Positions 50,089 through 58,562 of a stretch of DNA of 62,923 bases are shown here, one piece after another (position 1 is the first letter of the stretch; each line of letters begins with the position of its first letter). A program made the translations under genes and the position numbers. The stretch is from assembly GCA_029860075.1 (NCBI GenBank), contig JAOUBX010000019.1:1-62923 (forward strand), given 5' to 3'. The stretch is from Deltaproteobacteria bacterium (GTDB taxonomy: Bacteria > Desulfobacterota > JADFVX01). The notes under the pieces are model-generated. The model worked only from the letters and a program-made list of their open reading frames with translations. It had not been told where the DNA came from and did no database searches.

Positions 50089-51315
50089 TCATCGTAGCGT
50101 CATTCGATTAAAGCGGCCCAGGTAACTCCTTTCCCAAAAAGCGCGAGGCGCCCTGCTCCTTCCCGATGGCTGCCTGACAACGACAACCTGCTCAACCACC
50201 TGACGGGACGGAACCCTTTCACTTTCATATTGCTCTCTTTCCTTATCAGCCGTTGCCTGCCTTGAGGAAACCTTGTATGCCAGATCATGTGCAGCATGGC
50301 GAAGCCGGTCAATTTTTTCAGTAGAATTTCCGCCTGAACCAACAAGCCTGTCCATCCCGGCATATTGAGAAGACCGGGGTTTTACCTTTCTGCTCAAGCC
50401 GTCATTTTCCCCTTTCACTTCAGTTGGTAAATGGCCCATTTGCTGCGCTAAATTTTGCCTGCTTGTCTTTCCTGCAATATTTCGGATTGCAATCGGACTT
50501 TCTCCATAGCTATTTTCTTTTACTCTTGCCCATTGTTTTTTTGTATCTATTTCCCCGGTTGCCCCTTCTTTTTGCAGCTTCTTTTGCATCAAGGAAGACG
50601 TTGGCCGGGCAGATGCTATTTTTTCTTTATCTTCTTCTCCAAAGACATTTTTATCAGAACCGGTTTTTACTTTCTCCAGGGGGGGAGGCGCCTCATTGCG
50701 CCTCTTCACATTTTTTTCTGATAGAATCGGCGCTTTTTCAAAAGGCTTTATTTGAGAAAAAGCTTGCCCCTTTTCTGAAAAGCCCGGAACATCGATATTA
50801 GTTCCCTCAAGAACGGCGCCTGCCTTTCCGGACTTTTTATCAGCATTGACAAAAGCCTCTTCCCGATCTGCCTCCGGAACATCATTGCGCTGCAAGATCT
50901 TATTCTTTTTATAACTTTTACGTTGACTGCCTTTATTCACACTTGAATCAGAGGGCCTTGTCTCAGGAAAGGCGGAATCACTGCCATTCTTTTTTTTTAA
51001 CGGCCCGGGCAGATTAACTCTCTCCTGAAATCCGGCTATTGAGTCTTTGAATTCGGCTGCATTCTCATTAGAAAGCGCCCAATGCATTCCTTCCGCCATT
51101 TGATAAGGCGCAGAACAAAGATCATCTCTAAATGGATGATTCATATAGGTAAAGGCCGGAGGAATCGAAGTCGCTCTTAAAGCAGGGTTAACGCCGCTGC
51201 TGTCGGGAATGCCAAGTAAAGACCGTACACGCCCCCTGTAAAGAAAAGGCCTGGCGCCGTCGAGCAGGGCCGTTCTAAAATAGTTATTTGAAATTTGTCC
51301 TTTATCCGACTGCAT
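50089..51315 (-). CDS. Lys-rich low-complexity protein of operon B, 408 aa
   Basis: I do not recognise this product. The N-terminal about 110 residues contain RGRVRSLLGIPDSSGVNPAL and PPAFTYMNHPFRDDL, then a long Lys/Ser/Glu-rich disordered region and a basic C-terminus ending WERSYLGRFNRMTLR. It overlaps the upstream baseplate-like gene by 14 nt and lies 13 nt before the DUF4255 gene. A long flexible protein between tube and terminator genes could be the tape measure of the system, or a scaffold, but that is guesswork from place and composition. Confidence 0.75.
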   Translation of the reverse strand: MQSDKGQISNNYFRTALLDGARPFLYRGRVRSLLGIPDSSGVNPALRATSIPPAFTYMNHPFRDDLCSAPYQMAEGMHWALSNENAAEFKDSIAGFQERVNLPGPLKKKNGSDSAFPETRPSDSSVNKGSQRKSYKKNKILQRNDVPEADREEAFVNADKKSGKAGAVLEGTNIDVPGFSEKGQAFSQIKPFEKAPILSEKNVKRRNEAPPPLEKVKTGSDKNVFGEEDKEKIASARPTSSLMQKKLQKEGATGEIDTKKQWARVKENSYGESPIAIRNIAGKTSRQNLAQQMGHLPTEVKGENDGLSRKVKPRSSQYAGMDRLVGSGGNSTEKIDRLRHAAHDLAYKVSSRQATADKEREQYESERVPSRQVVEQVVVVRQPSGRSRAPRAFWERSYLGRFNRMTLR

Positions 51316-52207
51316 TATTCAACCTCTCCATTTCATCAGCCAGTATCTCGATATATCCGCGCCGTTTAGCTCTTGGCATTTCCAAAATTTCACCTTCACT
51401 CCAATGATAATGGTAAGCGAGATAATGGACTTCACGATAAAGAAGGTCGCGGCTTGTCCTCAACTCGCCAAAAAAGAATTCCTGCAGATCAAACGGCGCG
51501 TCAAAATCGCGGCCGCATTCGGGGCAATTTGCCTCCATCTTTAATTCAACCCCGGGCGCAACTTCTTCCATCCGCTTTTCAATCTCCATTCTTTCCCGGG
51601 GAGAGAGCTTTTCCACCAAATCATCTCCCGGCCCCTCTACGGCGCCGATACTGCTGATACAACGTTTCAGCAATTCCGTTAAGGCTTTGCCCTCATTTTC
51701 GTAAAGGTAGGGGGAAACCTCCTCCTGATCTCCGCCATTGGGGAGACGAAACGTAATCTCCCTGCATCCATCCTCATTGTCTCCTGCAAAATCAGCCGCC
51801 CGAGAAAGGGTCATCTTGTAAAGCGGGCCCTTGTCACGAGACTCCCGGAAAGGAATGTCAGCTGTTGAAAAGTCAATGTCAACCTTTTTACCGCAATCAG
51901 GCCAGGGGCAGCGGATGGTAGCCTGGACCCTGTCTCCAAAAGTCGCCTCCCTTAACTTAAGCATGATATATTGTCTATCCGCTATAAGCAGGTCTCGCGC
52001 TACTTCAGGCGGCACGGGACTGATCTTGCCGATACGGCTCACACAACGGCTGATGATGGTGGAAACAAGCCTTGCGCTGATCATCTCTTTATTATCGGCA
52101 AGGAGTTCCTCCTCCCTGCCGCTTAAGTGACACAACGCTATCTCTCGATGGACCAAACCGCTATCGTCAATATATCCACCCGGTAAAATAAACCTTCTTT
52201 TATCCAT
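51302..52207 (-). CDS. T4 gp26-like/DUF6760-like baseplate protein with Cys4 site, 301 aa
   Basis: The N-terminal half holds a Cys pair (RCPWPDCGKKVDID) and a second pair follows (NCPECGRDFDAPFD), together a likely zinc site. The middle REITFRLPNGGDQEEV segment resembles T4 baseplate-type proteins (Pfam T4_baseplate), and the C-terminus (LYREVHYLAYHYHWSEGEIL) fits DUF6760. In related eCIS clusters such a gene follows the tube gene and probably acts as a baseplate hub or tail-assembly chaperone. Here it lies 11 nt after the tube gene. Confidence 0.78.
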   Translation of the reverse strand: MDKRRFILPGGYIDDSGLVHREIALCHLSGREEELLADNKEMISARLVSTIISRCVSRIGKISPVPPEVARDLLIADRQYIMLKLREATFGDRVQATIRCPWPDCGKKVDIDFSTADIPFRESRDKGPLYKMTLSRAADFAGDNEDGCREITFRLPNGGDQEEVSPYLYENEGKALTELLKRCISSIGAVEGPGDDLVEKLSPRERMEIEKRMEEVAPGVELKMEANCPECGRDFDAPFDLQEFFFGELRTSRDLLYREVHYLAYHYHWSEGEILEMPRAKRRGYIEILADEMERLNNAVG

Positions 52208-52218
52208 GGGACCTTTGG

Positions 52219-52722
52219 CTATGACTCAGTCGGCTCGGTCACGGCAGCATCACGATCCCACCCTTCATTTTCCAGTTTGATCGTCTGGATCATTACAGCA
52301 TTCCCGCTGGCATCAAGCTCAGGGAGGGCTTGATATTCTGAAACCCAGCAGCGATAAACGTTATAAGACAAAACCTTGCTTCCCTGCAGGTTAAAGACAT
52401 CAATGGTAATGTCTTTACGAAAGTCTTTTAAAGACATGCCGGGATCGCCATCAGCAAAGTTATTGACCTTATTTGCCCACTCTTCAAAAGTTGTGTCATG
52501 AGTGACCCCTGCTTCCAGGGTTATGCCCTCAAAGGATGTCTTTCCCGGAAGCTTGCGGCTGGTGCTCGGATCACCGCCTTCCCGCCAGTCGGTGCTTTCC
52601 GTCGTCTTTTTTAAAGCGCTGCATTTGCTCAACCCCGCCACATATTGCCCGTCCCATTTGATTTTAAACTTGAAATTTCGATAGGGATCGAACCTGTAAG
52701 TATTTACACTAAATTGTGTCAT
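52219..52722 (-). CDS. Inner tube protein of system B (Afp1/Afp5-like), 167 aa
   Basis: A tube subunit with the hallmarks FKIKWDGQYVAGLSKCSALK, TSRKLPGKTSFEGITLEAGV and SYNVYRCWVSEYQALPELDA. It is the only tube gene in system B, so this protein must form the entire tube or be combined with another protein. Encoded 26 nt after the sheath gene. Its sequence diverges strongly from both system A tube proteins. Confidence 0.95.
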   Translation of the reverse strand: MTQFSVNTYRFDPYRNFKFKIKWDGQYVAGLSKCSALKKTTESTDWREGGDPSTSRKLPGKTSFEGITLEAGVTHDTTFEEWANKVNNFADGDPGMSLKDFRKDITIDVFNLQGSKVLSYNVYRCWVSEYQALPELDASGNAVMIQTIKLENEGWDRDAAVTEPTES

Positions 52723-52748
52723 ATCAATTCTCCTTTACATCAAATATC

Positions 52749-54788
52749 TTATGAAGATTGTCCCGCCTTCTGGCTGATCTTGACCACAACAAACTCAGCC
52801 GGCTTCAAAGGCGCAAAACCTATCAATACGTTAACGATCCCAAGATTTATATCGTCTTGAGTCGTGGTTTCACTGTCACACTTAACAAAGAATGCCTGGG
52901 AAGGCGTTGCTCCCTGGAAAGCGCCCTGACGGAAGAGGGTCATCATAAAAGAGCCGATATTCAATCGAAGCTGGGACCATAGTTCCTCATCATTCGGCTC
53001 GAAAACGGCCCATTGAATACCGTTGTAAATGCTTACACGCAGCATAATGGCCGTACGGCGGACAGGCACATATCGCCATTCCGGATCCGTTGTCTGAGTG
53101 CGCGCCCCCCAGATAACACGGCCCGATGCGGCAAATTGCCTGATGACGTTAATATCATGTGGGGATGGATTTAATAAACCGTGCTCTACATCTGTCAGGT
53201 TAACGACAAGCCCTGTTGCTCCCGCCAGGCCTGCGCCAGTCCCGGCAGGCGCTTTCCAAACGCCGCGTTTTGCATCAGTCTTGGCATACATGCCCACCAC
53301 ATAACCCGAAGGCGGCACCGATATGGGTTCTGCAGAAACACCTGTTGGATCAAGCGCCAGCAACCAGGGCATATAGACGGCTCCATAACTGTTTTTAGGA
53401 GATAGATTGCTGACAAAATTCCGCGCTTCCTCCACCGTATCATCGCTCTGCGCCATATCACCGATAAAGAAGCAATCACTGAGTGAGCGATTCTCGCAAT
53501 AATTCATGCCGGCGCTGACAACTGTTGACAAGCCGATTCCCGGCACGGCAATTAAACTGACATCATCAATATTATCAAGGCGCGGAAAAGCGTTAATATA
53601 ATCGCTATCAGTGACAGAATCACCATCAAAACCGTCCTGAACAGAGACAACAGGGGCAACCGAATCATCATGGTCACCCACCAGATAACGCGGAATGGGG
53701 TCCGGGCCAGTGTCCGTATTTGCAAGGGGGCGTGTTACCGCGCCACCCAGTATCTCGGTTCCACCTTGCAACTTGCCTAACCTGAGGAAGCCTGTAGCAT
53801 CATTACTCGAATTTGATGCCGGGGCCACATTAACTGATGAGCCGGGAATAGTTGTTCCCGAGGACAACTGCAGAACGTCCGTAGGAGTCCCATCAATATC
53901 TACAGTAACTACTGCCGCAGCAAATGAACTGAATGCTGCCGCAGCGGTGGAGTTTTTAATCTTCGTCAAACCGGGAAGACTTCCACCGTTTCCCCTGACT
54001 GCAAGATGAATTGCAGCTGCAATTTTGTTTGTCGTATCTAATGCATCAACAGTTACATCAGTAGGAGTGCCTTTAATACTAATGTTGACAACAGGGTCCG
54101 GGGCAAGATCCAGCACATCCGTTAAATTGATTTCCTGATAGCCATCTCCATCGATGTTGATACGAAATCGCCTTTGGACTCCTACCGGCTCAACAGGGGC
54201 ATCTGCACCGATACTAAGTCCATTTGTGGCATGCGTATTGGCGTTGTTGACGGCAACCCTGACATAATTCGATCCGCCGGTAATATTTTCTACAAAATTT
54301 GAGATATCCGGCACCATACTCAAATTCTCGAACCGTTCGCGAGGGGCTATTTCATCACCCATATAAACTTCCATATTGAATTCATTACCTGGATCTATCG
54401 TGCCATTGGTAATCCTGATTTCAATATTATTCCCCCAGAAGCCGGGGCTGACAGCTTCTATCGTTAAACTTGCTTCTGCGGCAACGGCCCGATCATTGAT
54501 GACAATGTTTGCAACCCTTGTATTTGCGCCGGAGACTCTTACGATATAACACTGACTGCCGCCGTTATTAAAAAACTGATAGACAGAATGCGCCAGATAG
54601 GAACCGGGAATAAAATCTCCATATAGATTTTGGAACTGTGTAAAATTAAATACTCTTACAGCCTCCGTAAGACTGCCTTTTTGCGCCTGCCCTATAAAAG
54701 CAGCAGTCGAGGTGCTTGCCGCAGCGATAGGCCGCACGCCGCTCGATACTTCTTCAACATAAACGCCCGGATAAGATACAACAGCCAT
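52749..54788 (-). CDS. Contractile sheath protein of system B, 679 aa
   Basis: A phage tail sheath subunit. N-terminus SYPGVYVEEVSSGVRPIAAA and QFFNNGGSQCYIVRVSG, and C-terminus HDINVIRQFAASGRVIWGAR, WRYVPVRRTAIMLRVSIYNG and VFEPNDEELWSQLRLNIGSF define it. An extra Ala/Thr/Val-rich beta domain (about residues 215-335: INIDGDGYQEINLTDVLDLA on) is inserted in the middle; it is unlike the insertion of the system A sheath. The protein should form the contractile outer layer of system B. Confidence 0.95.
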   Translation of the reverse strand: MAVVSYPGVYVEEVSSGVRPIAAASTSTAAFIGQAQKGSLTEAVRVFNFTQFQNLYGDFIPGSYLAHSVYQFFNNGGSQCYIVRVSGANTRVANIVINDRAVAAEASLTIEAVSPGFWGNNIEIRITNGTIDPGNEFNMEVYMGDEIAPRERFENLSMVPDISNFVENITGGSNYVRVAVNNANTHATNGLSIGADAPVEPVGVQRRFRINIDGDGYQEINLTDVLDLAPDPVVNISIKGTPTDVTVDALDTTNKIAAAIHLAVRGNGGSLPGLTKIKNSTAAAAFSSFAAAVVTVDIDGTPTDVLQLSSGTTIPGSSVNVAPASNSSNDATGFLRLGKLQGGTEILGGAVTRPLANTDTGPDPIPRYLVGDHDDSVAPVVSVQDGFDGDSVTDSDYINAFPRLDNIDDVSLIAVPGIGLSTVVSAGMNYCENRSLSDCFFIGDMAQSDDTVEEARNFVSNLSPKNSYGAVYMPWLLALDPTGVSAEPISVPPSGYVVGMYAKTDAKRGVWKAPAGTGAGLAGATGLVVNLTDVEHGLLNPSPHDINVIRQFAASGRVIWGARTQTTDPEWRYVPVRRTAIMLRVSIYNGIQWAVFEPNDEELWSQLRLNIGSFMMTLFRQGAFQGATPSQAFFVKCDSETTTQDDINLGIVNVLIGFAPLKPAEFVVVKISQKAGQSS

Positions 54789-54829
54789 TATAGTGTTCTC
54801 CTTTCAAAGATTAGAATCTGAGTTTTTCT

Positions 54830-55108
54830 TCATTCCTTAACAGGTTTCGCTTTTCCTCCCTTTGGGGGCTTTGTTTTTCCTCCCCCCTCAGGTTCCCCTT
54901 TAACTTCTTTTACAGGCGGCACCTTTTTCTTTCCCTCGGCAAGGTCAATGACGCGCCGCTTTCGCAGTTTTTCCACTTTTGCGTTACTTTTCACCTCCAC
55001 ATCGGGAATATCCGCCGAAATAACTCTCGGCGCAAGATGCAAGGACTGGCCGCTGTTTAAGCGTATCAGCACCGGCCTGTTAGTGAGATTCTTCAATTTT
55101 ACGGGCAT
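54830..55108 (-). CDS. Small basic protein upstream of system B sheath, 92 aa
   Basis: I placed the start at 55108 (MPVKLKNLTNRPVLIRLNSG) because AGGAGG lies 6 nt upstream; an in-frame ATG at 55138 lacks that. The N-terminal about 55 residues form a compact beta domain (SLHLAPRVISADIPDVEVKS), and the C-terminal tail is Lys/Pro-rich. Similar small proteins precede sheath genes in other eCIS and phage-tail clusters as far as I recall, but the function is unknown. Confidence 0.75.
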   Translation of the reverse strand: MPVKLKNLTNRPVLIRLNSGQSLHLAPRVISADIPDVEVKSNAKVEKLRKRRVIDLAEGKKKVPPVKEVKGEPEGGGKTKPPKGGKAKPVKE

Positions 55109-55177
55109 GGAACACCTCCTCATCATTAAAATTAGCATTACAAAAGTTTAACGAGGGACCTTTTGAGGGCTCAACGT

Positions 55178-55408
55178 CTAGACACTTTTTAAGGCTTTAT
55201 AGATAAAAAAGCCTCTGTCACCTTTAACCCTCTTCAACTTCCCCTGTTTGATTAACTCTTCCAAAGCATGGGCCACCTTATCAACGGCACAGTCCACTCT
55301 TTCAAACTCCAGCCACCAGTTGGTAATATCTTCCAGAGCACCCCCCGTATCCTGGTTTTTTAGAAGATAAGCCAAAACTTGCTCTCCAATATCTTTTGTA
55401 TTCGTCAT
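55178..55408 (-). CDS. Small winged-helix-like protein heading system B operon, 76 aa
   Basis: The start MTNTKDIGEQVLAYLLKNQD at 55408 gives a 76-aa protein, the same length as its paralogue of system A (16149-16379); a longer in-frame start at 55477 would extend into the sigma54 promoter and is rejected. The features are LLKNQDTGGALEDITNWWLE followed by EELIKQGKLKRVKGDRGFFI. The gene begins 36 nt after a sigma54-like promoter and is followed by 54830-55108. The recurring position at the head of both eCIS operons suggests a regulatory or assembly role. Confidence 0.85.
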   Translation of the reverse strand: MTNTKDIGEQVLAYLLKNQDTGGALEDITNWWLEFERVDCAVDKVAHALEELIKQGKLKRVKGDRGFFIYKALKSV

Positions 55409-55443
55409 GGAAATAACCTTTGTGTGGATTGAGGAGCTATACA

Positions 55444-55458
55444 GCAAATTGCAGGCCA
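55444..55458 (-). promoter_or_regulatory. Sigma54-like -24/-12 promoter of system B
   Basis: On the minus strand TGGCCTGCAATTTGC: TGGC at -24, TTGC at -12, GG-N10-GC spacing. It lies 36 nt upstream of the first system B start codon. The AT-rich stretch between it and site B1 (55485-55505) could serve as an IHF bend site. Confidence 0.82.
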
Positions 55459-55532
55459 AGGCGACACAACACTGCAACTGCCTGTTTTATTTATATATTT
55501 TGACTTTCAGCAACAATAAGCCCGAGGAGATA

Positions 55533-55548
55533 GTCACCGAATAATGAC
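55533..55548. promoter_or_regulatory. Upstream activator palindrome B1, GTCAC-N6-ATGAC
   Basis: Sequence GTCACCGAATAATGAC, 75 bp upstream of the sigma54-like promoter. Flanked by CCCGAG (55521-55526) and CTCGGG (55550-55555), a second dyad centred roughly on it. Same spacing class as site A1. Confidence 0.7.
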
Positions 55549-55613
55549 TCTCGGGTGAGAGCAAACCGACTATTACCGCTATCTTTAAGAAGGAATTATT
55601 ATGTGACTCTTCC

Positions 55614-55629
55614 GTCACTACTTGGTGAC
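55614..55629. promoter_or_regulatory. Upstream activator palindrome B2, GTCAC-N6-GTGAC
   Basis: Sequence GTCACTACTTGGTGAC with extended arms CCGTCAC/GTGACGG, 156 bp upstream of the promoter and 81 bp from B1. It lies just past the end of the sigma54 activator gene. Confidence 0.7.
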
Positions 55630-55684
55630 GGTGGCGATTAGTACTTGAGCCGGGAGAAAAAAATACTCACGGGAAAGATTTCTA

Positions 55685-56746
55685 TCAGCGAAACTGTTTT
55701 GGGGAGAGGTTGTGTTTCTTTAAAAGATTCCAAAGGGCTGTTCGATTTTTACCCGTGCCTTTAGCCGCATTGGCTACATCTCCTCCATGTTCTGTGAGAA
55801 GGTTGACGAGATAATCTTTTTCAAAGGCTTCAATCGCTTTTTTCTTGGCTTCATTAAAATTCCTCAGATCACACTCTGATCGCGCAGGATTGTTTAAAGG
55901 AAGCTGAACATTACTTTCAGATATTTCAGGTGAAGTTAAAGTGACAACCAGTTGCTGGACCTTATTCTCAAGCTCTCTTACGTTTCCGGGCCAGGAATAG
56001 GAACAAAAAGCATTCATTGCGCCTTTTGTCACACTTTGGGGCGCCTTGCCATATTCTCTGGCGTATTTTGCAAGAAAATGGTCAACAAGAATGGGAATGT
56101 CCCCTTTCCTTTCCCTCAAGGGAGGGATATGAAGAGTAACAATATTTAACCTGTAATAGAGGTCATCCCTGAACAGGCAATCCTTAACAAGTGACAGGAG
56201 TTCTCTGTTGGTAGCCGTAACAATTCTGATGTCTGCCCTGCAAGGTTTCGGCTCCCCCAAAGGCTTGTACTCCCTGTCCTGCAAAAGTCGGAGAAGCTTT
56301 ACCTGGCTAAAAGGGCTTATCGTTCCGATCTCATCAAGGAAGAGGGTGCCGCCTTCCGCCTCGGCAACCAAACCTTTTCTCCTGAAACTTGCGTCTGTAA
56401 AAGCGCCTTTAACATGGCCAAACAATTCATTCTCAAAAATACTTTCAGGAATTGCACCGCAGTTGACCGGAACAAAGGGCTTGCCGCCCCTTGGGCTCGA
56501 ATAGTGAATGGCCCTGGCAACCAATTCTTTGCCTACGCCACTTTCACCTGTAATCAGCACATTAACATCACATGACGCCACCTGGGCAATTTTTTCGAGC
56601 AGGGTCATTATCGCCCTGCTTTTGCCAAGGATCTTCTTTAAAGCAAACTTTTTCTTGAGGGACGCCTTGGCCGCCTCATGCTCTAAAAATAAATCACTCT
56701 TGACAAAATGTTTTCTGTCATTATGATCATCATTTTTATAAGCCAT
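55685..56746 (-). CDS. Sigma54-dependent activator without receiver domain (PspF-like), 353 aa
   Basis: An AAA+ enhancer-binding protein. Residues about 35-270 contain Walker A GESGVGKE, the sigma54-contact loop as GAFTDA (GAFTGA in most relatives), Walker B GGTLFLDEIG and LPPLRER-type sensor (HIPPLRERKGDIPILVDHFL). The C-terminus is a Fis-type helix-turn-helix (KDYLVNLLTEHGGDVANAAK then GTGKNRTALWNLLKKH). The N-terminal 30 residues have no receiver or other sensor domain. It lies directly upstream of the palindromes and sigma54 promoter of system B, so it is the natural candidate to bind them. The GAFTDA change is found in some functional family members but should be noted. Confidence 0.93.
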   Translation of the reverse strand: MAYKNDDHNDRKHFVKSDLFLEHEAAKASLKKKFALKKILGKSRAIMTLLEKIAQVASCDVNVLITGESGVGKELVARAIHYSSPRGGKPFVPVNCGAIPESIFENELFGHVKGAFTDASFRRKGLVAEAEGGTLFLDEIGTISPFSQVKLLRLLQDREYKPLGEPKPCRADIRIVTATNRELLSLVKDCLFRDDLYYRLNIVTLHIPPLRERKGDIPILVDHFLAKYAREYGKAPQSVTKGAMNAFCSYSWPGNVRELENKVQQLVVTLTSPEISESNVQLPLNNPARSECDLRNFNEAKKKAIEAFEKDYLVNLLTEHGGDVANAAKGTGKNRTALWNLLKKHNLSPKQFR

Positions 56747-56873
56747 TTTAACCTGTCAATTATATTTTTATTCCGGGGATATAATCTTCTCAGCTGAATT
56801 AAGGAAAAGTCAAAGGAACCACTGGGACGAAGCAGCATACAAAAAACCCGCTCATCATGTCTACAGGATTTCC

Positions 56874-56906
56874 ATGACCTTTACTGCACATGAATGACCT
56901 TTAATG
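56874..56906. repeat. 20-bp-spaced direct repeat ATGACCTTTA upstream of sigma54 activator
   Basis: ATGACCTTTACTG (56874-56886) and ATGACCTTTAATG (56894-56906) are exactly 20 bp apart, two helical turns, as AraC-family operators often are. They lie between the response regulator gene's end and the activator gene's start, so they could be regulator binding sites for the activator promoter. Confidence 0.5.
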
Positions 56907-56991
56907 GACTGCACTGCTCTTTATTAGATAATTGTGACCCTGGAAGGGATTTTTCTTATTTCAGGATAGACGAGTAATGAACATCAGGGTT

Positions 56992-57759
56992 TCAGGGCCA
57001 TGACGATAAAGAAAGTGACTGCTTCCTGAACTCCCTGGGCGTTAATCCTGTATGACGTTTGAAAAACCTTGAAAAATAGGCCGTATCCCGTATTCCTACG
57101 GCATGAGCGATGTCTTTAATTTTCATGTCATACCTTGTGGAAAGATACTCCCTGCTTTTTTCAATCTTTGATCGATGAATATACTCCTGCAACTCTACGC
57201 CGCACTCCCTCCGAAAAAGGCGGCTCAAATAATCAGGGTTAAGGTTGAGGTATTTTGCCAGACTTTCCCTGTATAGTTCTCTATCATTATTTTCATTAAT
57301 ATAATCAATGGCCCTCCGGGCCGGAATACTGATCAAATCAAGCTTTTTATGGTAATTCATACCCCACAGTTCCTGTAAAACAGGATAATGACGAATGCCA
57401 AGAATCTCTTTAATTTTTGCGGTGAGCCGGCCCGCATCAAAAGGTTTTTCCAAATAGCCCTGCACGTTCAGATCAGCGCATTGCTTGGCCCAATCATGTG
57501 TGCTCTTGCCCGTCATCATGATTATCTTCACATACTTGTCTGTACTTCTTATTTTTTGAAGCACTTCCAGGCCATTCATGACCGGTATGTCAATATCAAG
57601 AAGAACCAATGAAACAGAAACGGTATTAAAAAGAGAGAATCCTTCTCTGCCGTTTGATGCAGTCAAAACATTAAACTCTTTTTCCAGCAGAAGTGATAAA
57701 TTGACGAGCAATCTGCTCTCGTCTTCTATTATGAGAATGGTCGATTTGACTTTTTTCAT
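56992..57759 (-). CDS. Response regulator with AraC-type DNA-binding domain, 255 aa
   Basis: I chose the start at 57759 (MKKVKSTILIIEDESRLLVN), where the receiver domain begins, with a G-rich site just upstream, over the in-frame ATG at 57879. The receiver carries the acidic pocket (EDE) and phospho-acceptor Asp in SLVLLDIDIPVMNGLEVLQK, and ends GYLEKPFDAGRL. The C-terminal about 100 residues form an AraC-type double helix-turn-helix (YLNLNPDYLSRLFRRECGVE; HAVGIRDTAYFSRFFKRHTG then LTPREFRK). No histidine kinase gene is visible. The gene lies upstream of the sigma54 activator gene in the same direction, suggesting it controls that gene. Confidence 0.93.
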   Translation of the reverse strand: MKKVKSTILIIEDESRLLVNLSLLLEKEFNVLTASNGREGFSLFNTVSVSLVLLDIDIPVMNGLEVLQKIRSTDKYVKIIMMTGKSTHDWAKQCADLNVQGYLEKPFDAGRLTAKIKEILGIRHYPVLQELWGMNYHKKLDLISIPARRAIDYINENNDRELYRESLAKYLNLNPDYLSRLFRRECGVELQEYIHRSKIEKSREYLSTRYDMKIKDIAHAVGIRDTAYFSRFFKRHTGLTPREFRKQSLSLSSWP

Positions 57760-57913
57760 TTCCCCCCCCAAAAAGTCCCGAAATAATGATGGCGTCCCGC
57801 TTAATAAAACAACTGTACACTTTCTATACTGCTTATACCATAAATATAAAAACCTGTCGCGACATATTTTGCTTTTCATATTTTTTTTTGAGCGGGAGCA
57901 AAAGAGGGAGGAT

Positions 57914-57934
57914 AAAAAAGCGGGTTACCGCGCT
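57914..57934 (-). terminator. Rho-independent terminator after the small exported protein
   Basis: On the minus strand AGCGCGGTAACCCGCTTTTTT: a short stem (AGCG/CGCT plus GG/CC with one bulged C) directly followed by six T. It starts inside the stop codon of 57933-58373. Confidence 0.6.
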
Positions 57935-58373
57935 ACCTGGAAAAGTTTACGACCCTTCCCGTAAGCGCCACATTGGCCATGAGGTCACCGGCGGCACACC
58001 TGTACTTGCGGGCGCTGACAAGGCGCTTGTGCTTTGTAATAGACCTGATATCGACAACACCGTCGGCGCCCATTCTTTGCGCCCTTTTCTGGAGAGAAAT
58101 AATGGCCGAAAGGAAAGCGATTCTGCATGCCTCTTCATCTGATTTATTAAGGGCATTGGTGCGCTTGTTCGATTCAAAAACGCCCAGATCTTTTTTTACA
58201 GCGGGATAACGTTGACCCGCCATATAAAAAGGGATGTCGAGGAGTTTCTCTTTTCCCCGGACGCTCTTTACGGCTTCACTGACAGGGAGGTCATGGAATG
58301 TATTACGGGCAACGGCTGAAGAAGAAAAAACAATAAGACTTGCAACAATAAACAGAAAAATACCTCTCCTCAT
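57933..58373 (-). CDS. Small exported protein of the 'excinuclease-like' GADGVV family, 146 aa
   Basis: The N-terminus (MRRGIFLFIVASLIVFSSSA then VARNTF) is a signal peptide. The mature part has RMGADGVVDIRSI and YRCAAGDLMANVALTGRVV, a pattern seen in small periplasmic proteins often misnamed excinuclease subunits in databases. Function unknown. It is monocistronic with its own terminator and is not obviously linked to the eCIS genes. Confidence 0.8.
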   Translation of the reverse strand: MRRGIFLFIVASLIVFSSSAVARNTFHDLPVSEAVKSVRGKEKLLDIPFYMAGQRYPAVKKDLGVFESNKRTNALNKSDEEACRIAFLSAIISLQKRAQRMGADGVVDIRSITKHKRLVSARKYRCAAGDLMANVALTGRVVNFSR

Positions 58374-58562
58374 GATATTTACCTTTCATTATGCCATTTC
58401 AAATGATTAATCCTGAAAAGCGCTGTTCGCTGTGGAATCAAAAGGCGGCGCTGCAAACCATAATCCCCTTGCCCTTTCCCGGCAAATATTTTTCCTTGCG
58501 CCTCTCCTTGCTTATACCTGACATATTGCCTGATTTTTGAGAAGCAATTACATAGAATAAAT

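Noticed and set aside
1..55408. Prophage or phage tail remnant
   Set aside because: No capsid, portal, terminase, integrase or lysis genes are present; AAA+ ATPase, DUF4255 and eCIS_core genes fit eCIS.
58450..58470. A GG-N10-GC match upstream of the small exported protein
   Set aside because: Only the -12 half is convincing, the -24 half is poor, and no upstream palindromes of the eCIS type are nearby.
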